Of a stretch of DNA of 64,000 nucleotides, positions 16,452-25,715 are shown one piece after another (the first letter of the stretch is position 1; each line of letters opens with the position of its first letter). Source of the stretch: Pseudomonadota bacterium (GTDB lineage Bacteria; Desulfobacterota; Desulfarculia; Desulfarculales; Desulfarculaceae); contig JAHIND010000006.1 of the NCBI GenBank assembly GCA_018896025.1, positions 1-64,000 of the forward strand, read 5' to 3'. The notes below the pieces were generated by a model. The model was not told where the DNA came from. It saw only the letters and a program-made list of their open reading frames with translations, and did no database searches. The position numbers and the translations under genes were made by a program.

Positions 16452-16586
16452 ATGGCTGCAAACCCCAGCTTCGGGGCTCCCGGTCCGGGTGAAACCCGCG
16501 AACCGGCCTCCACACCCAAAAAGGTGTTTGGAGGTTTTTTTTGGGCCAACGCCGCCAAAATTCGCTGCCAAAAGGAGGGTCTGTGA
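16452..16586 (+). CDS. Candidate PyrL-type leader peptide, 44 aa
   Basis: ATG at 16452, about 33 bases after the predicted transcription start and preceded by AAAGAG. The frame runs without a stop through the downstream terminator hairpin and its T-tract (encoding KKVFGGFFW there). It ends at TGA 16584-16586, which overlaps the GTG start codon of pyrB by two bases. The length, 44 codons, is the same as E. coli PyrL. This arrangement is what translation-coupled UTP-sensitive attenuation needs: a ribosome close behind RNA polymerase would stop the hairpin forming. The peptide has no similarity to PyrL that I can see. Confidence 0.6.
   Translation: MAANPSFGAPGPGETREPASTPKKVFGGFFWANAAKIRCQKEGL
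16507..16542 (+). terminator. Attenuator in the pyrBC leader
   Basis: Stem CCTCCACACC with GGTGTttGGAGG (16507-16534) followed by eight T residues (16535-16542), 40 bases before the pyrB start. Two weaker hairpins precede it: CCCC/GGGG around 16463-16477, and CCGGTcCGGGT/ACCCGcgAACCGG around 16480-16505. A strong terminator inside the leader of a biosynthetic operon implies premature termination control. Confidence 0.8.
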
Positions 16587-17505
16587 GCCTCAAGCGACGC
16601 AATATGCTGGGTCTCTACGGGGTGAGCGCCGAGGAGATCACCACCGTTTTGGACACCGCCGAGTCGCTTAAGGAAATCAGCGCCCGGCCGATTAAAAAAG
16701 TGCCCACCCTCCGGGGCAAAACCATAGTCCATTTTTTCTATGAGGCCTCCACCCGCACCCGCACCTCCTTTGAGATCGCGGCCAAGCGCCTGAGCGCGGA
16801 CACGGTTAGCCTGTCGGCTTCCACCAGCAGCATCACCAAGGGCGAGACCCTTATCGACACGGCCAAGAACCTGTTGGCCATGAGCCCGGACCTTATCGTG
16901 ATGCGCCATTCCCAGAGCGGCGCGCCCCAACTCCTGGCCCGGCACATCCCCTGCTCCATCATCAACGCGGGCGACGGAGCCCACGAGCACCCCAGCCAGG
17001 GGCTGCTTGACTTGCTCACCATACGCCGGGCCAAGGGCCGTCTGGACGGCCTCAAGGTCTCCATCATCGGCGACATCACCCATTCCCGTGTGGCCCGCTC
17101 GGACATTATCGGCCTGAACACCATGGGCAGCCAGGTCACGGTCTACGGACCGCGCACCCTGCTGCCTCCGGCGGTGGAGACCCTGGGGGTCAGCGTAGCC
17201 GGGTCCATGGATGAGGCGATCCACGACGCGGACGTGATCATCATGCTCCGGGTGCAGCAGGAGCGCCTCACCGACGTGCTCTTCCCCACCCTGCGCGAAT
17301 ACGCCCAGCGCTTCGGCCTGGGTCTCAAGCATATGAAGGCGGCCAAGCCCGACGTGGTGATAATGCACCCCGGACCCATCAACCGGGGGGTGGAGCTGTC
17401 GCCCGAGGTGGCTGACGGCCCCTGGTCGCTCATCCTGGATCAGGTGGCCAACGGAGTGGCGGTTCGCATGGCCTTGCTTTACCTCTTGATCGGACCGGAG
17501 GCCTC

Positions 17506-17509
<4 letters not shown>
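16583..17509 (+). CDS. pyrB: Aspartate carbamoyltransferase catalytic subunit
   Basis: Second step of pyrimidine synthesis, condensing carbamoyl phosphate with aspartate. The 308 residues start at GTG 16583, fixed by AAAGGAGG 5 bases upstream; the longer frame from 16541 begins inside the terminator T-tract. The carbamoyl-phosphate site [13 protein letters not shown] (about 40-52) and [13 protein letters not shown] (about 127-139) are intact, as are HPGPINRG and the ATCase [10 protein letters not shown]. There is no pyrI regulatory subunit gene in the window. The stop overlaps the pyrC start by four bases (ATGA). Confidence 0.97.
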
Positions 17510-18798
<1,289 letters not shown>

Positions 18799-18800
18799 GC

Positions 18801-19172
18801 ATGGGACGCTTTAGCAGTTTGGTCAGCTCCGAGGCCATCGCCCTGGTGAGCGCCATCTGCATCGTGGGCATCTTCCTGGGCGCCCACTTCCAGCGTCAGA
18901 TAGACAGCAATGACCAGCAGGCCCTCAAGGTGGCCCAACAGGTCTACGAGGTGCTGGCTCCGGCCCCAGCCGGCGGCAAGTCCCCCACCGCATCGGCCTC
19001 CCCGGCCATGGACCCCCAAGAAAAATTGGCCAAGGAGCTTAAGGCCCAGCCACCTATCGAGGTCAAGGTCCTGAACGACTCCCCCAACGCCTGGAAGGTG
19101 AGAGTGTGGCACCCCAAGGGGGTGGTGCACTATGTGGTCACGCCCAAGGGAGTCACCCAAGAGGTGCGCTAA
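18801..19172 (+). CDS. Membrane-anchored small protein
   Basis: 123 residues from ATG 18801, two bases after the pyrC stop; a short in-frame extension upstream overlaps pyrC and is rejected. One TM segment near the N-terminus (about residues 9-27, SSEAIALVSAICIVGIFLGA) is followed by a Pro/Ala-rich linker and a C-terminal beta-rich part (IEVKVLNDSPNAWKVRVWHP, VVHYVVTPKGV). Likely anchored in the inner membrane with the rest outside. It follows pyrC and precedes the Tpt1-like gene by 4 bases, so it is transcribed with the pyr genes. No family recognised. Confidence 0.6.
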   Translation: MGRFSSLVSSEAIALVSAICIVGIFLGAHFQRQIDSNDQQALKVAQQVYEVLAPAPAGGKSPTASASPAMDPQEKLAKELKAQPPIEVKVLNDSPNAWKVRVWHPKGVVHYVVTPKGVTQEVR

Positions 19173-19176
19173 GCCA

Positions 19177-19929
19177 GTGCCGCGCCGTCAATCCCAAAAA
19201 GAAGACAACCTGGTGCGCATCCTGCGCTACGCCTTGGGCGTGGCCCCGGCGGAGTTCGCCCTGCTGCCCGACGAGCAGGGCTGGGTGCCGGTCAAGGAGC
19301 TGTTGGCCGCCCTGAACCAGGAAGAAGGTTGGCACGGCCTGCGCCAAGGGATGCTCAGCGACGCGGCCACCCGCCTGGCCCCGGAGCTGGTGGAGTTGGA
19401 AGAAAAGCGAATCCGGGTGAGCGAGCGCTCCTTTGAGTTGCCAGACTACAGCGCCTCCCCTCCGGCCCATCTCTACCTGGGCGCACGACGCAAGGCCTGG
19501 CCGGTGCTCAAGCGCCGGGGCCTGGAGGAGACCCACGACGGCCGCCCCTGGATTTTGGCTGCCACCGAGGAGGCGGCCCTGAAGCTGGGAGAGCGCCGCG
19601 ACTCCGAGCCGGTGCTGATCACCGTGCAGGCCCACCAGGCCCAGGACCAGGGGGCGGTGTTCCCCGCCTGGGGCGAGTACTTCCTGTGCGCCTGGGCCCC
19701 TGCCTCCTGCCTCATGGGCCCGCCGCTGGACGAAACCCTGATCCCCAAGAAACCGGCCAAGCCCAAACCCGCCCCCACCCCGTCCGGCCCGGCCATGCCC
19801 ACGCCCGGCACCATGCCGGGGTCCTTCCTTCTGGCCCAGGAGGATGTGGAGAAGCCCTACAAGCGCAAGGGCATCACCAAGGACATTGGTTGGAAGCGGG
19901 ATAGAAGGAAGGATAAGAGGGAGAAGTAA
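19177..19929 (+). CDS. Divergent Tpt1/KptA-like protein lacking the usual active-site motifs
   Basis: 250 residues from GTG 19177. By eye the order of segments follows E. coli KptA: an N-terminal wHTH-like part with ILRYALG and DEQGWVPVKELL (KptA VLRH and EGW), then PAHLYLGARRKAWPVLKRRGL (KptA FLYHGTAS...QGL), then ATEEAALKLGERRDSEPVLITVQA (KptA ADEATARKVG...PVILTVKA). KptA transfers an RNA 2'-phosphate to NAD. Here RH is RY and HGT is LGA, so the classic catalytic residues are missing; a different chemistry or a binding role is possible. The C-terminal 60 residues are a Pro/Lys-rich tail. Probably the last gene of the pyr transcript. Confidence 0.62.
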   Translation: MPRRQSQKEDNLVRILRYALGVAPAEFALLPDEQGWVPVKELLAALNQEEGWHGLRQGMLSDAATRLAPELVELEEKRIRVSERSFELPDYSASPPAHLYLGARRKAWPVLKRRGLEETHDGRPWILAATEEAALKLGERRDSEPVLITVQAHQAQDQGAVFPAWGEYFLCAWAPASCLMGPPLDETLIPKKPAKPKPAPTPSGPAMPTPGTMPGSFLLAQEDVEKPYKRKGITKDIGWKRDRRKDKREK

Positions 19930-19971
19930 GCTTTTTTACCCTAACCTATAGAAAGGGGTTTGAGGTTGAGG

Positions 19972-20526
19972 ATGGACCCTTTTATTTGTCGTGCCATATC
20001 GTATGTGGTGCTCATCGTGGGTTCCGGGTTAGTTTTGTTGGGAACTCTCGGCACCTGGTATTTTGGTAATTTGGCTGAAAAAGTGATGCCGTTCAAGGCA
20101 CCAATTCACACCGCCACTACCACTGTAGAAATCACTGTCTCGTCACCTAAAAACATCAATACTCATTACATGGATAGAGGCGGGTATCTAGCGCTTGTAA
20201 AGGGGGGAAAACCTCTAATTGTCTTGGCGGCTCACGAAAGCTACGCCCACCAGCTTGGCAACAACAGACTAAAGTTTAGGGGCTTATTCTCTATGGACGT
20301 CCAAGATCCCGCTGCTGGAAAACCAGTTAACTATTTAACTGAAGCAGAACGTGCCGAAGTTTTCTTTCACGAATGGCCCAAAGATGGCCAAATTTTAGAA
20401 GGGAACGCAGTCTGCACTGTTAATAGTAATATAGGGTTTAAAATTAAAGTACCACTGCAAAAAATGTCAGAAGGTGTGGCGTTTATAAACGATTTGTCTG
20501 GTGTTTTTAACGAATTCCCTAATTAA
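19972..20526 (+). CDS. AT-richer orphan membrane-anchored protein
   Basis: 184 residues from ATG 19972 (MDPFICRAIS). One N-terminal TM helix (about 7-30, YVVLIVGSGLVLLGTLGTWYF) and a presumably extracytoplasmic remainder with no Cys or known motif. Codon use is plainly unlike the neighbours: A/T-ending codons such as TTT, AAT, GTA and TTA are frequent while flanking genes use G/C almost everywhere. That suggests recent acquisition or weak expression. It lies alone between the Tpt1-like gene and the copper oxidase. Function unknown. Confidence 0.6.
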   Translation: MDPFICRAISYVVLIVGSGLVLLGTLGTWYFGNLAEKVMPFKAPIHTATTTVEITVSSPKNINTHYMDRGGYLALVKGGKPLIVLAAHESYAHQLGNNRLKFRGLFSMDVQDPAAGKPVNYLTEAERAEVFFHEWPKDGQILEGNAVCTVNSNIGFKIKVPLQKMSEGVAFINDLSGVFNEFPN

Positions 20527-20599
20527 CCTTAATCTCTATAAATCTTAACAATTTTTTTACCCAACCGACTTTATTGCCTATTCTCCGAACGGCTTCAGT

Positions 20600-20657
20600 T
20601 TGACACGCCCTCGCCCTCAATCTCATACTTGAATGACTACCATTTAAGGAGTCATTC
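20600..20657 (+). promoter_or_regulatory. Promoter and inverted repeat at the copper oxidase start
   Basis: TTGACA (20600-20605), 18-base spacer, CATACT (20624-20629). A perfect 8-bp inverted repeat GAATGACT (20631-20638) / AGTCATTC (20650-20657) lies at the expected transcription start and ends at the base before the ATG; its 11-base loop and right arm contain the ribosome site AAGGAG. It may be a metal-sensor operator or an RNA hairpin hiding the ribosome site. Confidence 0.55.
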
Positions 20658-23015
20658 ATGCGCCCCATGCCCCGCATCCTGGATTTCCTGCTCCTGTCCC
20701 TGTTGCTGCTCCCCCACTCCGCCTCGGCGGCGGTGCGCGACTACCACCTCACCATCGCCAAAGAGCAGGTGAACATCACCGGCACACCGGTGGAGGCCAT
20801 GACCATCAACGGCCACATTCCCGGCCCCACCCTGCGCTTCGTGGAAGGCGACACGGCGCGCATCCAGGTGCAGAACAAGATGGACGTGAACACCTCCATC
20901 CACTGGCACGGCATCCTTTTGCCGCCGGGCATGGACGGCGTGCCGGACATCAGCTTCCCGCCCATCGCGCCGGGAGCCACCTTCACCTACCAGTTCCCCA
21001 TCCGCCAAAGCGGCACCTACTGGTATCACTCCCACTCCCGCTTGCAGGAGCAGCGCGGGGTGTACGGCTCCATCGTGATCGAGCCCAAGGACGCCAAGCC
21101 CATGGCCGACCGGGAGCTGGTGGTGGTGCTCTCCGACTGGACCGACGACAACCCCGCCTCGGTGATGCGCGCCCTCAAGCGGGGCAGCGAATGGTTCTCC
21201 CGGGCCAAAGGCTCCAAGCAGAGCATGATCGGCGCGGCCAAGTTGGGCATGCTGGGCGACTACCTCAAGCGCGAGTTGCAGCGCATGCCGGCCATGGATA
21301 TCTCGGACGTGGCCTATGACCGCTTCCTGGCCAACGGCAAGCCCACCAGCCGAGCGGCGGCCAAGCCGGGAGAGACCATCCGTTTGCGCATCATCAACGG
21401 CTCGTCCACCACCTTCTTTTATGTGGAGTTCGCGGGAGGCCCCATGACCATCGTGGCGGCCGACGGCCAGGACGTGGTCCCGCTGAAAAACCAGCGTCTG
21501 CTCATCGGAGTGGCCGAAACCTACGACGTACTGGTGACCCTGCCCTCGGGCGGCTCCTTTGAGCTGCGGGCCACGGCCCAGGACGGCTCCTCCTGGGCCT
21601 CGCTATGGCTGGGCCAGGGCGCGAACCAGCCCGCCCCGGCCATCCCCCGGCCCAATCTCTATTACACCATGGGCGACCTGACCCTGGGCAAGCTGCTGGC
21701 CCTCACTCCGGCCGGGTCCATGGGCATGAGCGACGATCTGGTGGAAGCGGGACGCTTCGACAAACCCGGCATGATGGGCATGAAAAGCATGTCCATGGAC
21801 AAGGGCCAGGCCATGCCCGGCATGGCCATGAAGCCCAAGGGCGAGGCGTCGGCCATGAAGATGGACCACGGGGCTCCGGCCATGAAGATGGAGCCCAGCC
21901 CGGCTCCCATGGCCATGCCCCATGGCGGGCACGCCGCGAGCATGGCCCCTCCCCAGCCGCCCAGCGGCACCCGATGGGCCTACGAGTTCGCGCCCTTGGC
22001 CGGAGACGTGGCCTCTTCGCCCAGCCTGGCCCACGACGGCATGGACCCCAGGCGGCCCTGGCCTCCCTATGCCCAGCTAAAGGCCAAACACCCCACCACC
22101 TTTGATCCTCAGCGCAAGGTCCGCACCATTCGCCTTACCCTGGACGGGGACATGGAGCGCTACGTGTGGCTCATCAACAACCGTCCCCTGTCCGACCAGG
22201 ACGACATACTTATCAAACAGGGCGAGGTGGTGCGCTTGGTCATGATAAACCGCACCATGATGCACCACCCCATGCACCTGCACGGGCACTTCTTTAGGGT
22301 GATAAACGGCCAGGGAGATTACGCGCCGCTCAAGCACACCGTGGACGTGGCCCCCATGTCCACCACGGTGATCGAGTTCGACGCCAACGAGAAGGGCGAC
22401 TGGTTCTTCCACTGCCACCTGCTCTATCACATGATGGCGGGCATGGCCCGCCTGGTGCACTACCAAGGCTTTATGCCTCCTGCCGATGTAATGGCCATCC
22501 GCCCCAAGCTGTACGGGGAATCCTGGTACCCCATGATCGAGGGTTCGCTGCTGAGCAACATGAGCGAGGGCGTGGTCCAGTTGGCCTCTACCCGCAACGT
22601 GCTGGCCCTGGAGTGGGAGGCGGGTTGGCAAAAGGTGGAAAACACCGAATGGGAGCTGATCCCCACCTGGGACTATCACCTGAACCGCTTCACATCGGTT
22701 TTCATCGGTGGCGATTTCCTGGGCGAAAAGGACAAGCTGGACAAGGCACGGGGCCTCTTGGGGTTGCGCTACCTTTTGCCGTACAATATCCACTCGCGGC
22801 TGTGGGTGGACAGCGACCTGGGCGGGCGCTTGGAACTGGGCAAGGTCTGGGACCTGACTCCGCGCCTGGCCCTTTACGGCAACTGGAAGTATGATACCCA
22901 CGATTTTTGGGAGGCCGAGGCGGGCCTCAGCTACATGATAAACAGCCACCTCTCAGTGGTGGCCCAGTGGAACTCGGACTATGGCTGGGGGGCGGGCCTG
23001 GGCTTCAGCTTCTAG
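20658..23015 (+). CDS. CopA-type multicopper oxidase fused to a CopB-like outer-membrane domain
   Basis: 785 residues. Signal peptide (MRPMPRILDFLLLSLLLLPH..SASA), then three cupredoxin domains with all copper motifs: HWHG (about 82), WYHSHS (about 121), HPMHLHGHF (about 537) and HCHLLYHMMAGM (about 585). Between domains 2 and 3, residues 355-434 form a Met/His-rich stretch (MMGMKSMSMDKG, MPGMAMKP) of the copper-binding kind. From about 626 to the end comes a separate beta-strand-rich domain resembling CopB (PF05275), ending GLGFSF with the terminal Phe of outer-membrane barrels. CopA and CopB are usually separate genes in copper resistance operons. The fusion would tether the oxidase to the outer membrane. 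Confidence 0.8.
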   Translation: MRPMPRILDFLLLSLLLLPHSASAAVRDYHLTIAKEQVNITGTPVEAMTINGHIPGPTLRFVEGDTARIQVQNKMDVNTSIHWHGILLPPGMDGVPDISFPPIAPGATFTYQFPIRQSGTYWYHSHSRLQEQRGVYGSIVIEPKDAKPMADRELVVVLSDWTDDNPASVMRALKRGSEWFSRAKGSKQSMIGAAKLGMLGDYLKRELQRMPAMDISDVAYDRFLANGKPTSRAAAKPGETIRLRIINGSSTTFFYVEFAGGPMTIVAADGQDVVPLKNQRLLIGVAETYDVLVTLPSGGSFELRATAQDGSSWASLWLGQGANQPAPAIPRPNLYYTMGDLTLGKLLALTPAGSMGMSDDLVEAGRFDKPGMMGMKSMSMDKGQAMPGMAMKPKGEASAMKMDHGAPAMKMEPSPAPMAMPHGGHAASMAPPQPPSGTRWAYEFAPLAGDVASSPSLAHDGMDPRRPWPPYAQLKAKHPTTFDPQRKVRTIRLTLDGDMERYVWLINNRPLSDQDDILIKQGEVVRLVMINRTMMHHPMHLHGHFFRVINGQGDYAPLKHTVDVAPMSTTVIEFDANEKGDWFFHCHLLYHMMAGMARLVHYQGFMPPADVMAIRPKLYGESWYPMIEGSLLSNMSEGVVQLASTRNVLALEWEAGWQKVENTEWELIPTWDYHLNRFTSVFIGGDFLGEKDKLDKARGLLGLRYLLPYNIHSRLWVDSDLGGRLELGKVWDLTPRLALYGNWKYDTHDFWEAEAGLSYMINSHLSVVAQWNSDYGWGAGLGFSF

Positions 23016-23060
23016 GCCTGAGGTCTGGGAGGCCGAGAGGTTTTAGACAAGGAGACCGGC

Positions 23061-23435
23061 TTGTCCGCAGAAAATAAAGATTCCAAGTGGGGGGACCTGC
23101 TGGCCGAGGCCAAGCGGGAGCGGGCCCAGCGGGAAAAGTCTTACCGGGAGATGGCCCTGAAGCTTTTCCCGCATGTGTGCGGCCGATGCGGCCGGGAGTT
23201 CAGCGGCAAGCGCCTGAGCGAGCTCACGGTGCACCACAAGGACCACAACCACGACCGAAACCCGCCCGACGGCAGTAACTGGGAGCTCTTGTGCATCTAT
23301 TGCCACGACAATGAGCACCAGCGCGACGAGGTGGCCCAAGCCTACGGCCAGGAAGAAGCCAGGCAGGAGCAAAAACCCACCTCCACTTTCAAGGCCTTTG
23401 CCGGGCTGGCCGATTTGCTCAAGGACAAGAACTAG
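23061..23435 (+). CDS. HNH nuclease-fold protein (YajD-like)
   Basis: 124 residues from TTG 23061 with AAGGAG upstream. The core is VCGRCGREFSGKRLSELTVHHKDHNHDRNP followed by NWELLCIYCHDNEHQ: two Cys pairs that bind zinc and the His-His...Asn...His set of the HNH (beta-beta-alpha metal) fold, as in E. coli YajD. The N-terminus is a charged helix (LLAEAKRERAQREKSYREMALKL). The substrate is unknown. It ends 8 bases before the convergent recG stop. Confidence 0.82.
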   Translation: MSAENKDSKWGDLLAEAKRERAQREKSYREMALKLFPHVCGRCGREFSGKRLSELTVHHKDHNHDRNPPDGSNWELLCIYCHDNEHQRDEVAQAYGQEEARQEQKPTSTFKAFAGLADLLKDKN

Positions 23436-23443
23436 CAGACGGG

Positions 23444-25558
23444 TCAGCCCGACTCCGCCAAACCCAGCCGCCGCCCCCAGCGGCGGATGGTCTCTTTTTT
23501 TACCGGGGCCAGCTTGGCGCTTTTCAGCTCCGGGTCTTGTTCCAGCCACGCCGCGATGATCTCCCGCAAATGGGGCACATGCTCCGCGTCGCGCTCCCAG
23601 CGGGCCACCTTGAAGGGCGGCAGTCCCGACTGACGCTCGCCCATGGCCTCGCCCGGTCCTCGAAGGTGCAAATCCGCCTCGGCGATTTCCCGGCCGTCCA
23701 CCGTCTTGGCCAGCACGGCCAGGCGCTGCTGGGCCAGGTCGCCGGGGTTGGGCCCGGCCACCAGAATGCAGCGTCCAGGCTTGGAGCCCCGCCCCACCCT
23801 GCCCCGTAGCTGATGGAGCTGGCTCAGGCCGAAGCGCTCCGCGCCCAAGACGATCATCAAGGTGGCCTCGGGCACGTCCACCCCCACCTCCACCACGGTG
23901 GTGGCCACCAGCACCCGGCTCTCGCCCGAGCGGAAGCGGCCCAATACCTCTTGCTGCTCCGGGCCGTCCATGCGCCCGTGTAGAAGCTCCACACGCTGCT
24001 CCGGGAAATAGCGGGCCAGATTGCGGGCGGTGGCCACCGCGTCCTGTGCCTCGATCTTGTCCGAGGCCTCCACCAGGGGGCAGATCACATAGGCCTGCTC
24101 GCCACGCTTGAGCACGGCGGCCAGCTCGTCCACCGCCGCCTTGCGGTGCTCGAACTCCAGGGCCAGGGTGCCCACCTTGTGGGGGCCCTGGGGCCGCTCG
24201 GGCAGGTCGCTGATCTCCAAGTGCCCGGCCAGGGCCAGGGCCAGGGTGCGGGGGATGGGGGTGGCCGAGAGCACCAACAGGTGTGGGCTCTTGGCCTTGG
24301 CGGCAAGTGCCAGGCGCTGGTGCACCCCGAAGCGGTGCTGCTCGTCGATGATCACCAGGCCCAGGTTGGCGAAGGAGAGCTTTTGCCCCAGCAGGGCGTG
24401 GGTGCCCACCAAGACCTGAGCCCCACCCTGGGCAGCGGCAAGCCGGGCGGCCTGGTCTGCGCCGTTGCCTCCGCCCACGGCCAGGGCCACGCTAACTCCC
24501 AGGGGCTCCAGATAGCGGCTCAGGGTGGCCAGATGCTGGCGGGCCAGGACCTCGGTGGGGGCCATGACCGCCACCTGAGCTCCAGCCTCCACGGCCAGGC
24601 AGGCGGCGGCGGCGGCCACCACGGTCTTGCCGGTGCCCACGTCGCCGCAGAGCAGGCGGCCCATGGGGTGGCTCTGGGCCAGGTCGCCTTGGATGAGCCT
24701 AACCGCCTCTTTTTGGCCGGGGGTGAACTCAAAAGGTAACTCCTGCATGAGCCCGGCCAACAGCTTGCCCGGCGGGTCCAGGGCCTGGGCGGGAGAGGCC
24801 TCCCGGCTGCGGCGTTTCAGGACCAGGCCCAACTCAAAATATAGCAATTCGTTCATGGCCAGGGTCTGGCGCCAGGCGGCCTGGTCCGGGTCCAAATCCT
24901 GAGGGATAGCGTCATGGGGCGGCTGGTGGGCCTTGGACAGGGCCTCAGCCACGGGCATGGGGTACAGGTCGCGAGGCAGCAGCCCGGCCAAGGGGTCGGA
25001 AATCAATTCCGTGCTGCGCTGGACCAGTTCGCCCATAAAGCGGCGCACCGTGCCCGCGCCCACCCCCTCCACCTCGGGGTACACCGGCACGATGCGCCCC
25101 ACCGAGGCGTGGTCCGGCCCCACATCCCCGGCGCGGTACAGCTCGGGGTGAATCATCTGGGCCTCGCCCTTGTTGCCAAGGCTCACCTCCCCGACGGCGA
25201 ACAGCTCGTCACCGGGCGAGAAGCTCTCCAGATGGGCCCGCTTGAAACGGAACCACAGGCAGGACAAACGGCCAGTGGCGTCCTCCAGGGTGAAGCGGTA
25301 AACCTTGCCCTTCTTGCCCAACAGGCCGCCGGAGACCACCCGGCCCTGCACCACGGCCAAGCGGCCCTCCAGCAGGTCCCGGACCGGGGTCGGAGTGCGG
25401 CGATCCTGGTAACGGGCGGGTAAAAAGAACAGGCCGTCGCCCCAGGTTTTTATGCCGCGCGCGGCCAGGCGTTTGGCGGTAACCGGACCCACCCCGGACA
25501 GGGCGGCCAGGGACGAGGCCAACAGGGGTAAATCGAACGGGGTCACCGAGGCTTGCAA
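23444..25558 (-). CDS. recG: ATP-dependent DNA helicase RecG
   Basis: Remodels stalled replication forks and Holliday junctions. Wedge domain (OB fold) N-terminal, then the helicase with Walker A CGDVGTGKTVVAAAA, DEQHRFG (DExQ box), TATPIPRTL and the RecG TRG-type C-terminal part (LRGRVGRGSKPG, LRGPGEAMGERQSG). About 704 residues from TTG 25558, which has TGGAG upstream; the frame is open to 25615 and a GTG at 25546 is also possible. By comparison with E. coli RecG (SLTGVG near residue 15), one of the two nearer starts fits better. Confidence 0.95.
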   Translation of the reverse strand: MQASVTPFDLPLLASSLAALSGVGPVTAKRLAARGIKTWGDGLFFLPARYQDRRTPTPVRDLLEGRLAVVQGRVVSGGLLGKKGKVYRFTLEDATGRLSCLWFRFKRAHLESFSPGDELFAVGEVSLGNKGEAQMIHPELYRAGDVGPDHASVGRIVPVYPEVEGVGAGTVRRFMGELVQRSTELISDPLAGLLPRDLYPMPVAEALSKAHQPPHDAIPQDLDPDQAAWRQTLAMNELLYFELGLVLKRRSREASPAQALDPPGKLLAGLMQELPFEFTPGQKEAVRLIQGDLAQSHPMGRLLCGDVGTGKTVVAAAAACLAVEAGAQVAVMAPTEVLARQHLATLSRYLEPLGVSVALAVGGGNGADQAARLAAAQGGAQVLVGTHALLGQKLSFANLGLVIIDEQHRFGVHQRLALAAKAKSPHLLVLSATPIPRTLALALAGHLEISDLPERPQGPHKVGTLALEFEHRKAAVDELAAVLKRGEQAYVICPLVEASDKIEAQDAVATARNLARYFPEQRVELLHGRMDGPEQQEVLGRFRSGESRVLVATTVVEVGVDVPEATLMIVLGAERFGLSQLHQLRGRVGRGSKPGRCILVAGPNPGDLAQQRLAVLAKTVDGREIAEADLHLRGPGEAMGERQSGLPPFKVARWERDAEHVPHLREIIAAWLEQDPELKSAKLAPVKKETIRRWGRRLGLAESG

Positions 25559-25715
25559 AGCGTCTCCAGGTAAAAGGGCTCCTACATTTCTGCCCTTCCC
25601 AGGCCTCCGCGTCAACCCCGGCGCATTGCTTTATGCCGGAGAGGTTTTCTGCTAAGGTTAAGCCGCGTGAAACATGCGGCTTAAGGCCGGTTTAAACACG
25701 AGGAGAATTAGGCCC

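Noticed and set aside
16409..17368. Long minus-strand open frame opposite pyrB
   Set aside because: Mirror of a well-supported gene in GC-rich DNA; composition is His/Val/Gly-rich shadow sequence without family features.
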